Assembly: GCA_030590275.1 (NCBI GenBank)
Contig: JAUUYV010000080.1
Location: 1 to 7,361, forward strand
Length of the DNA: 7,361 nt
Source of the DNA: Porticoccaceae bacterium
GTDB lineage: Bacteria > Pseudomonadota > Gammaproteobacteria > Pseudomonadales > Porticoccaceae
Reading direction: 5' to 3'
The translations under genes were made by a program, and so were the position numbers. This document shows, in pieces, positions 1 to 5,321 of the stretch. Every line of letters starts with the position of its first letter. The first letter of the stretch is position 1. Below the pieces are notes generated by a model. The model saw only the letters and a list, made by a program, of their open reading frames with translations. It was not told the DNA's origin and did no database searches.

Positions 1-273
1 AAACGCAAACACCAGGAGCCAGACCACACTACCTTTGCGAGCAAAGGCATGAGCCATGGATTCGCCGATAGGAAACAGCCCTTGCTCCAAACCGTGGATA
101 AAAAAAGTCAGTCCCAGGATGATAAACACCAGGCCCAGAAATAGCTGACCAATATTGGGTAAGGGCTGCTGTAAAACCAGCAACTGGAAGAAAAGTATGA
201 CCACCACGATGGGCAACAAGTCACGCATGCTACCCAGCATAGCTTTAAGAAGTTTTAATATCGTGTCGGTCAC
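1..273 (-). CDS. DUF1538-type integral membrane protein, N-terminal part (runs off the left edge)
   Basis: An open frame of 91 codons reads leftward off the window edge. The product is strongly hydrophobic, with membrane-type segments at about residues 20-34 and 43-60 and a third beginning near residue 83. The short LRDLLPI-like stretch (here [10 protein letters not shown]), followed by an [11 protein letters not shown] segment and a [11 protein letters not shown] loop, resembles the start of DUF1538 proteins, multi-pass inner-membrane proteins of unknown function. I chose GTG at 273-271 because an in-frame TAG lies six codons upstream and the extra residues form a plausible amphipathic lead-in. 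ATG at 240-238 is an alternative, and neither start has a convincing Shine-Dalgarno. It follows cysK on the same strand after 242 bp, too far to assume cotranscription. The family assignment is from memory of the pattern. That it is a membrane protein is secure; the DUF number is less so. Confidence 0.6.
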   Translation of the reverse strand, partial: MTDTILKLLKAMLGSMRDLLPIVVVILFFQLLVLQQPLPNIGQLFLGLVFIILGLTFFIHGLEQGLFPIGESMAHAFARKGSVVWLLVFAF

Positions 274-330
274 AAAACAGTCGCTTTCACACTAAAGTCT
301 GAGGATAGCAGTCACTGTCATTACCCTTAT

Positions 331-402
331 TGATCTCGGTAAATAAATAGCTGATCTCGACAAAAAAAAGATGATCTCGGTAAATAAAAAGGCTGATTTT
401 CA
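331..402. repeat. Helically spaced TGATCTCG repeat array
   Basis: Three copies of TGATCTCG begin at 331, 352 and 372, and a degenerate fourth (TGATTTTC) begins at 394, giving spacings of 21, 20 and 22 bp. Copies one and three continue identically as TGATCTCGGTAAATAAA; copy two continues as a run of eight A. The spacing is close to two turns of B-DNA, so the GATC cores and A-tracts fall on the same face. The array lies between cysK and the DUF1538 gene, roughly 60-130 bp upstream of the latter's start. It could be a cooperative operator or an intrinsically bent promoter region. Confidence 0.7.
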
Positions 403-424
403 GGTCGGAATACCTTAAATCATA

Positions 425-444
425 GGGGGAGTAGTGTACCCCCC
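425..444. repeat. GC-rich hairpin downstream of cysK, possible terminator
   Basis: GGGGG at 425-429, a bulged A at 430 and GTA at 431-433 pair with TAC at 437-439 and CCCCC at 440-444, leaving a three-base loop. This makes an eight-pair stem with one bulge, 72 bp past the cysK stop codon. On the leftward transcript it is followed by UAUGAUUUA, which is not a classic U-run, so termination is possible but unproven. On the rightward strand it is followed by only three U. Confidence 0.35.
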
Positions 445-515
445 TTTCGTGCTCAAGATTCAATACCAGTTATATTCAGGATAAAAGCCTACGCGACTCA
501 GTACCCAGGCCCTCG

Positions 516-1556
516 TTAATAACGGCAGCCCGGCGTAGATTCAGAAATCGCCACTTCCTCTTCTGACATATCACTTTCGATATCGGCAAATAAGGGCGTG
601 CTCAAATAACGCTCTCCGGTATCGGGAAGCATACAGAGTATCGTTGTACCCTCAGGTGCAGATTCACTGATGTGCAAGGCACCAGCAAGTGTCGCACCAC
701 CACTAATGCCCGTAAAAATCCCCTCTTGTAGAGCCAGTTCGCGGGATAAACGCAATGCGTCTTCGCCCTTGATGGCAATCAATTGATCGACGTAATCCGC
801 ATTCAGTGCATCTTCGGCCAGCTTGGGAACAAAATCTGGCGTCCAGCCCTGCATCGGGTGGGGCTGAAAGCTCGGGTGGCTCTCTGCGGGAGAACCATCG
901 TCGTTTCTGGCCTGTTTTACACGGCTAGCCATGAGAGGAGCCACTTCAGGCTCACAGGCAATGATTTTTATTTCGGGGCGGGCCTGTTTCAGTACTCGGG
1001 CGACCCCCTTTAAGGTACCACCCGTTCCAGCACCAGTAACCCAATAATCCAGTCTCTCTCCGGAGAAATCTTCCAGTATTTCCGGCCCAGTCGTCTTCGA
1101 ATGCATATCAGCATTGGCTTCGTTTTCAAACTGCCGACATAAAAACCAGCCGTGGGCCTCAGCCAGCTCTCTGGCCTTAGCCACCATGCCCGTTCCTTTC
1201 TCTGCAGCAGGCGTTAAAACCACTTTAGCACCGAGAAAGCGCATCAGTTTTCGACGCTCAACACTAAAGGAATCCGCCATCGTCACCACCAGGGGGTAGC
1301 CCTTCTGGGCACAGACCATCGCCAGACCAATTCCGGTATTACCACTAGTGGCCTCAACCACAGTTTGTCCGGGAGATAATTGACCACTGCGTTCGGCGTC
1401 TTCGATAATACCTAAAGCCAATCGATCCTTAACTGAGCTGAGTGGATTAAATGCTTCCAGCTTGGCGAAAAGATTAATACCAGCGGGTGCCAGTTTATTG
1501 ATACGAACTACAGGAGTATTACCTATCGTCTCTAATATGTTGTTGTATTTCGCCAT
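516..1556 (-). CDS. cysK: Cysteine synthase (O-acetylserine sulfhydrylase), CysK-type, long variant
   Basis: This is a PLP-dependent fold-type II enzyme, expected to make L-cysteine from O-acetylserine and sulfide in the cytoplasm. Visible signatures are the SVKDR motif with the probable PLP lysine K43, the SGNTG substrate loop at 71-75, the GTGGT phosphate cradle at 177-181, GISGGA at 283-288 and PDTGERYLST at 311-320. The protein is 346 residues against roughly 310-325 for standard CysK. The extra length lies in a stretch at about 206-240 between EPEVAPLM and GWTPDFVP and in an acidic C-terminal tail. CysM or cystathionine beta-synthase-like activity cannot be excluded by eye. The ATG is supported by AAGGA about eight bases upstream. 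It is 144 bp downstream of the CoA-transferase on the same strand, with a terminator-like hairpin between, so it probably forms its own unit. No sulfur-metabolism neighbour is present. Confidence 0.9.
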   Translation of the reverse strand: MAKYNNILETIGNTPVVRINKLAPAGINLFAKLEAFNPLSSVKDRLALGIIEDAERSGQLSPGQTVVEATSGNTGIGLAMVCAQKGYPLVVTMADSFSVERRKLMRFLGAKVVLTPAAEKGTGMVAKARELAEAHGWFLCRQFENEANADMHSKTTGPEILEDFSGERLDYWVTGAGTGGTLKGVARVLKQARPEIKIIACEPEVAPLMASRVKQARNDDGSPAESHPSFQPHPMQGWTPDFVPKLAEDALNADYVDQLIAIKGEDALRLSRELALQEGIFTGISGGATLAGALHISESAPEGTTILCMLPDTGERYLSTPLFADIESDMSEEEVAISESTPGCRY

Positions 1557-1650
1557 AATTTATTCCTTTATAATTTGAAAAACCAACAAGAACGCACGGT
1601 TTTTTCTAATGGCCATCTCTATGACTATGTTTAGCATTCAAATACTCTGT

Positions 1651-1693
1651 AAAAAAACTGATGGTTCCTAAAAATCAAATCGTAGAGAAACCA
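1651..1693 (-). terminator. Rho-independent terminator candidate after the CoA-transferase
   Basis: On the leftward transcript, UGGUUUCU pairs with AGGAACCA (genomic 1693-1686 and 1669-1662) to form an eight-pair stem with one G-U pair and a 16-base loop. A run of seven U (1657-1651) follows four bases later. It begins eight bases after the CoA-transferase stop. The large loop and the short gap before the U-run make it moderate rather than strong. It would separate the SDR/CoA-transferase unit from cysK. Confidence 0.45.
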
Positions 1694-1700
1694 AATCAAC

Positions 1701-2927
1701 TCAGGCAGCAGGAACGACTACTCCCTGCTCGCAGAGATCCTTTACCGTGGCATCATCGTAACCAATTTCTCTCAGAATCTCGGGACCGTCAGCACCCAGG
1801 TCTGCTCCGAGCTGGGCTGGCACTTTATCTGCCCCTTCCACCCAGAACGGGCTGTTGACCGCCTGTCCGCGCCCTGAATTGTGGCCTTCTACATCGATGA
1901 TCATATCGTTAAGAAGCGCCTGCGGATCATCGACCACTTCCTCCAGGGTCGCCACCACGCTAAAGGTCACGCCAGCATCACGCAGGCGTTCGCGCCAATC
2001 GGCACAATCTCTGGTCATGAATACCTCACGGACTATGGCCGCAAGAGCTTTGGTGTTTTTGTAGCGCTCTTTGAGCTCTGCAAAACGTGGATCAGTGAGG
2101 AGCTCGGGCCGTTCTACAACCTTAACAAAGTTGTCCCAGTGTTTTTCTTCCTGAAGCACGATTAATGAAACCCAGCGATCGTCCCGAGTGCGATAGTAAT
2201 TAATCAGCGCGCTACCTGGGCTTGCAGGATTTAATCGCCGATAGGGTTTAGCACCTGCCAAAACGCCCGAGAGGTTACTGGCTGCCGCCCACATACCATT
2301 AGCCAGCAGACTGGTAGACACTTTGCCACCCAATCCGGTTTGCATCCTTTTGTACAGGCCAGTCATTATCGCCGCGTATAAGGTCATCGCACTGGGATGA
2401 TCGCCCATGGCCAGCGCCGGCATAGAAGGATCACCTTCGGCGGTTCGAACCACATCCATCAGGCCAGTGCGAGCCCAGTAGGCGGTGCCATCAAAACCTG
2501 GTGTATTGACATCGTCACCGGTTTCTCCGTAGCCAGTCACCTGCCCGTAAATCAGTTGATCATTTTCGGGAGCCAGGTCTTCGTAACGAATTTTTAGGCG
2601 CTCCAGTACCCTGGGTGGAAAATTAGTAATCAATACATCTGCCTCCCGCACTAATTTTCGTAACACCTCCTGACCCTTCTCGGACTTCATATCCAGAGCA
2701 ATGCTGCGTTTGTTGCGATTATCCTGTTGCCAGGCGTAAGCGAAATCGAGACGCGGAAAAGGCGGGGATTTGTGGACATGGCGCATAGGATCGCCAATAC
2801 CCGGAGCTTCCACTTTAATCACCTCGGCCCCGAAATCAGACAGGATTGCTCCACAACCCGGCCCGAAAACAAAGGTCGCAATTTCGATCACTTTAATGCC
2901 TTTTAGCAAAGGTTCAGACGCTGTCAT
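1701..2927 (-). CDS. Family III CoA-transferase (CaiB/BaiF family)
   Basis: This cytoplasmic enzyme is expected to move CoA between acyl-CoA and a free carboxylate. The 408-residue length matches formyl-CoA transferase and CaiB-like proteins and exceeds the usual alpha-methylacyl-CoA racemase. Family features in order are the N-terminal LLKGIKVIEIATFVFGPGCG region (8-26), FGAEVIKVEAPGIGDPMR (32-49), the CoA-contact stretch NRNKRSIALD (70-79), ADVLITNFPPRVLERL (96-111), GYGETG (132-137) and GDHPSAMTLYAA (175-186). By family analogy D176 in the last motif is the likely catalytic aspartate. The ATG has GGAGA about eight bases upstream. It lies 68 bp after the SDR on the same strand with no obvious terminator between, so the two are probably one operon. 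In context it could activate the carboxylic acid released by ketone cleavage; the acid itself is unknown. Confidence 0.9.
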   Translation of the reverse strand: MTASEPLLKGIKVIEIATFVFGPGCGAILSDFGAEVIKVEAPGIGDPMRHVHKSPPFPRLDFAYAWQQDNRNKRSIALDMKSEKGQEVLRKLVREADVLITNFPPRVLERLKIRYEDLAPENDQLIYGQVTGYGETGDDVNTPGFDGTAYWARTGLMDVVRTAEGDPSMPALAMGDHPSAMTLYAAIMTGLYKRMQTGLGGKVSTSLLANGMWAAASNLSGVLAGAKPYRRLNPASPGSALINYYRTRDDRWVSLIVLQEEKHWDNFVKVVERPELLTDPRFAELKERYKNTKALAAIVREVFMTRDCADWRERLRDAGVTFSVVATLEEVVDDPQALLNDMIIDVEGHNSGRGQAVNSPFWVEGADKVPAQLGADLGADGPEILREIGYDDATVKDLCEQGVVVPAA

Positions 2928-2995
2928 ATTTGATCTCCGTTAATTATCGCGTTTACTCGCTATCACCATTTGCACAGTCACCAATCAATACCGGC

Positions 2996-3823
2996 TTAAC
3001 TGGCTGAGCTCGGTCGATAAACTTTAATGGGGTGGTAGGTTTTCTGATACGACGGCTGCTTCTCCCAACGCACACCGGCGGCAACCCCACCATCTACCGC
3101 TATCGATTGCCCAGTTACAAAGGTCGACCTGTCGCCTGCCAACCAACAAGCCATCTGAGCAATATCGTCCGGCTGGCCAACACGTGGGATAGGCTGAGTA
3201 ATCTTAAGATCCAGGCCATCGATTTGTTGATCGCGACCCACTGAGTTGGTGGATAAAGGCGTGGCAATAAATCCAGGGCAAATTGCGTTGACACGGATAT
3301 TGTTTTCACCAACCTCCAAAGCGACCGATTTAGTCAAATGCACAACGGCCGCCTTGGCTACCGAATATAGGTGGGGGGTATGACCACAAATCAATGCCGC
3401 CACACTGGCAGTATTTATAAGGCTACCACCACCCTGCTTTTTCATCACCGGAATAGCGTGTTTCATACCGAGAAACACGCCTTTCACCAATACATTCATG
3501 GTGATATCGTAATCTTCCACCGGCGTGTCTTCTAAAGGGCCGATAGCACCACCAAAACCTGCATTATTAAAAACGCAGTCGAGCCGACCCCATTCGCTGC
3601 TCGCCCTGTCGATCGCAGCTTTAACCTGTGCTTCAATAGTGACATCAGTCTTCACATAAACCGCTGAGCCCTGCAGTGAGTCGGCCAATGCCTGACCCCG
3701 CTCTTGCTGCATATCGGCGATGACCACACGTGCGCCCTCTTCGATAAAGCGTTTGACTGTACCTTCGCCTATACCACTGGCCCCCCCGGTGATGACTGCT
3801 ACTTTTCCATCCAGCTCTCCCAT
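2996..3823 (-). CDS. Short-chain dehydrogenase/reductase (classical SDR)
   Basis: This NAD(P)-dependent alcohol/ketone oxidoreductase is 275 residues long. The Rossmann motif TGGASGIG is at 12-19, an acidic residue follows beta-2 at D37 (suggesting NAD rather than NADP), NNAG is at 86-89, and the catalytic tetrad can be read as N110, S140, Y153 and K157 (YSVAK). PGFIATPL at 183-190 and the C-terminal FVTGQSIAVDGG complete a classical SDR. About 25 residues follow VDGG, including basic and tyrosine-rich residues; many family members stop soon after that motif. The ATG is supported by AGGA about nine bases upstream. It is first in the leftward unit and faces the hydrolase gene across the divergent region. 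A role in oxidising a secondary or cyclic alcohol to a ketone fits the neighbours but is inferred. Quinone or fatty-acid-type SDR substrates are alternatives. Confidence 0.92.
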   Translation of the reverse strand: MGELDGKVAVITGGASGIGEGTVKRFIEEGARVVIADMQQERGQALADSLQGSAVYVKTDVTIEAQVKAAIDRASSEWGRLDCVFNNAGFGGAIGPLEDTPVEDYDITMNVLVKGVFLGMKHAIPVMKKQGGGSLINTASVAALICGHTPHLYSVAKAAVVHLTKSVALEVGENNIRVNAICPGFIATPLSTNSVGRDQQIDGLDLKITQPIPRVGQPDDIAQMACWLAGDRSTFVTGQSIAVDGGVAAGVRWEKQPSYQKTYHPIKVYRPSSAS

Positions 3824-3861
3824 TTAATTAATCCTATGTTATGGTTTTAAAAAGGCCTGCG

Positions 3862-3890
3862 ATCAAAACAGCTTACCCACCTGAGGTCAA
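3862..3890 (-). promoter_or_regulatory. Candidate sigma70-type promoter for the SDR unit
   Basis: On the leftward strand TTGACC (genomic 3890-3885, five of six matches to TTGACA) is followed after 17 bp by TTTGAT (3867-3862, four of six matches to TATAAT). Transcription would begin about 30 bp before the SDR ATG, leaving room for its ribosome binding site. The -35 box overlaps an inverted repeat (3881-3896), as expected if the repeat is an operator. Pattern only; such matches arise by chance. Confidence 0.3.
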
Positions 3891-3896
3891 TCTCAG
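3881..3896. promoter_or_regulatory. Inverted repeat CTGAG-N6-CTCAG in the divergent region
   Basis: CTGAG at 3881-3885 and CTCAG at 3892-3896 are exact reverse complements with a six-base spacer. The element lies between the divergent SDR and hydrolase genes and overlaps the candidate -35 box of the SDR promoter. It could be a repressor or activator half-site pair; no cognate regulator is in the window. Confidence 0.35.
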
Positions 3897-3927
3897 CGGA
3901 ACCCAGTGGAGATCAATGCGCAACAAG

Positions 3928-3944
3928 TACTACCACAGGTAGTA
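3928..3944. promoter_or_regulatory. Inverted repeat TACTAC-N5-GTAGTA upstream of the hydrolase
   Basis: TACTAC at 3928-3933 and GTAGTA at 3939-3944 are perfect inverted arms around CACAG, 37 bp before the hydrolase ATG. The left arm lies in the 10-mer CAAGTACTAC (3924-3933), which recurs in a second palindrome at 5133-5142 ahead of the amidohydrolase. It is a candidate operator for the rightward genes. Confidence 0.45.
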
Positions 3945-3981
3945 GGCATGCCAGGCGGCAAGCAAGCCAGGAGAATTAAAA

Positions 3982-5073
3982 ATGATTTCGGAAGAGTATC
4001 AAAACAGGCTGGACGAACTTCAGCGCGACTTGCTGATCTGGCTACGAGCATTTGAACGAGAAAACGAACAACTTCGCTTCGATGGAACTAAAGACTCACA
4101 GCAACGCCTACAAAGCGCTACCGGAACCTTATTCAGCGACAAAGCGGCTGAATTTTCTGGCCTGATACCTCCAGATGCCTGTGCAGATCTGCACCTGGCA
4201 TTTTCGACCGCCCTCGATTACTGCCGCGAGGCCTACGAAACCTATATGAGTGGAGCCGGGGCAACCTTTAGCAATTCGTTTTTACAAAGCAGAACACTGC
4301 TCGGTAAAGGCCTGGCTCGCCTCTACAAAGTGCGTATGGAATTACCTTTACTCGAAGAATTCTGGTTTACAGAAGCTACCCTGCCAAACAGGCAGCAACT
4401 CGATCCACTCTTTCCACGCTCGGAGCAAGCAGTGGGAATCATTCGCAAAGCTGAAACCAAAGAACATGCCCGCTACTCACTGTATGTGCCAGAAAGTTAC
4501 GATGACAAAAACAACTGGCCGCTGATTGTCTGTCTTCACGGCGGTTACGGCAATGCTGAAGATTATCTATGGGCCTGGTTACGCCCGGCCAAAAGCAAAG
4601 GCTATATCGTACTATCGCCAAAATCGCTGGATGTCACCTGGTCGGTATTGAACCCACCGCTGGATGCCGACTCCATCGCCGCCTGCATTGAGGAGGTTTG
4701 CGAGGACTACGCGATAGATCGCCAGCGTATTTTGCTGACCGGCCTGTCCGATGGCGGAACATTTAGCTACCTGGCGGCGTTTTGCTATCCGGAGCTGTTC
4801 GCCGGTGTCGCGCCCATCGCCGGAGAGCTGAGTCCGGTAGCGGATCGCATGCTGCGCCAGAAGCTCGCTAACAATGTTCCATTCTACGTAATCCACGGTG
4901 CTCACGACCATATCTTCCACATCAAAACGGTACGCAGTACCTGCGGTTTACTGGAACACCTGGGTTACCCATTGAAGTTTGACGAACTACCCGATTGGGG
5001 CCATGCCTACCCCTATAAAATCAATGAAGAACGAGTCCTACCCTGGTTTGAATCGCTATCAAATAAGCACTGA
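3982..5073 (+). CDS. Serine alpha/beta-hydrolase (predicted esterase) with N-terminal helical domain
   Basis: This 363-residue protein has two parts. Residues 1 to about 150 are charged, leucine-rich and predicted helical, with no family I can name. From about 160 it is an alpha/beta-hydrolase of the phospholipase/carboxylesterase or PHB-depolymerase-like esterase kind. HGG at 186-188 is the probable oxyanion region, the nucleophile elbow GLSDGG at 254-259 gives S256, and D309 in GAHD and H341 in GHAYP fit the acid and base of the triad. There is no signal peptide or membrane segment, so it is probably cytoplasmic. The ATG has AGGAGA about eight bases upstream. It is the first rightward gene, divergent from the SDR. 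Hydrolysis of an ester or lactone made by the downstream monooxygenase is the attractive role, by inference. A peptidase or thioesterase role cannot be excluded. Confidence 0.85.
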   Translation: MISEEYQNRLDELQRDLLIWLRAFERENEQLRFDGTKDSQQRLQSATGTLFSDKAAEFSGLIPPDACADLHLAFSTALDYCREAYETYMSGAGATFSNSFLQSRTLLGKGLARLYKVRMELPLLEEFWFTEATLPNRQQLDPLFPRSEQAVGIIRKAETKEHARYSLYVPESYDDKNNWPLIVCLHGGYGNAEDYLWAWLRPAKSKGYIVLSPKSLDVTWSVLNPPLDADSIAACIEEVCEDYAIDRQRILLTGLSDGGTFSYLAAFCYPELFAGVAPIAGELSPVADRMLRQKLANNVPFYVIHGAHDHIFHIKTVRSTCGLLEHLGYPLKFDELPDWGHAYPYKINEERVLPWFESLSNKH

Positions 5074-5129
5074 TTTGCGCCTGAGTAATAAGAAAAGGTA
5101 ATTAACCAACGATAAATACATATGTTCTA

Positions 5130-5148
5130 GAGCAAGTACTACTTGTTC
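5130..5148. promoter_or_regulatory. 19-bp near-perfect palindrome upstream of the amidohydrolase
   Basis: CAAGTA at 5133-5138 and TACTTG at 5140-5145 are perfect inverted arms around one C. Past a G-T mismatch (5132/5146) the symmetry extends two more pairs, giving GAGCAAGTACTACTTGTTC, in which eight of nine arm positions pair. This is typical of a dimeric helix-turn-helix repressor site. It shares CAAGTACTAC with the palindrome before the hydrolase at 3924-3933. Confidence 0.5.
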
Positions 5149-5173
5149 AGAGGGAGACAAAGCAGTACCTTAT

Positions 5174-5205
5174 GGGGTTGAATGTTTATCAGCCCCTTTA
5201 TAATT
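5174..5205 (+). terminator. Terminator candidate after the hydrolase, with an overlapping TATAAT box
   Basis: GGGGTTGA at 5174-5181 pairs with TCAGCCCC at 5189-5196 (eight pairs, one of them G-U) around a seven-base loop. UUUAUAAUU follows immediately, which is terminator-like, 101 bases after the hydrolase stop codon. The same tail contains a perfect -10 hexamer TATAAT at 5199-5204, with TTGAAT (5178-5183) 15 bp upstream. The region may therefore end one transcript and begin the amidohydrolase transcript. The terminator reading is the stronger one because the promoter spacing is short. Confidence 0.5.
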
Positions 5206-5305
5206 AACGGCTTCTCTTAAATTTCATTCCTGCGGCCCTGATTCCTAAGAAATCAAACATGTGGCCCTTGGCAACAAACATACTGGAACCCAAAAGTTCA
5301 GATAC

Positions 5306-5321
5306 AGGAGGATAGAAAGTG
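5306..5321 (+). promoter_or_regulatory. Strong Shine-Dalgarno fixing the amidohydrolase GTG start
   Basis: AGGAGG at 5306-5311 is a full consensus site seven bases before GTG at 5319-5321. The encoded start, ATYDTIIKNGTIFDG, aligns with the normal beginning of amidohydrolases, and no ATG in this frame offers a better start. Confidence 0.85.

Noticed and set aside
1881..2165. A 94-codon plus-strand frame inside the CoA-transferase.
   Set aside because: It overlaps a full-length family III CoA-transferase on the opposite strand and has no start signal or domain.
2931..2940. TGATCTCCGT, one base different from the array unit at 331-340.
   Set aside because: On the coding strand it is simply the purine-rich ribosome binding site of the CoA-transferase, so the likeness is probably accidental.
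4612..4920. A 102-codon minus-strand frame opposite the catalytic core of the hydrolase.
   Set aside because: It is antisense to the nucleophile and acid motifs of a convincing gene and shows no protein family pattern of its own.
5099..5208. Repeated AATTAAC strings in intergenic stretches (also near 7166 and, inverted, near 2940).
   Set aside because: They are short, irregularly spaced and explained by the A+T-rich composition of the spacers.
5262..5276. A TGGCCC...TTGGCA string suggestive of a sigma54 promoter.
   Set aside because: The GG and GC elements do not have the required spacing of the -24/-12 boxes.
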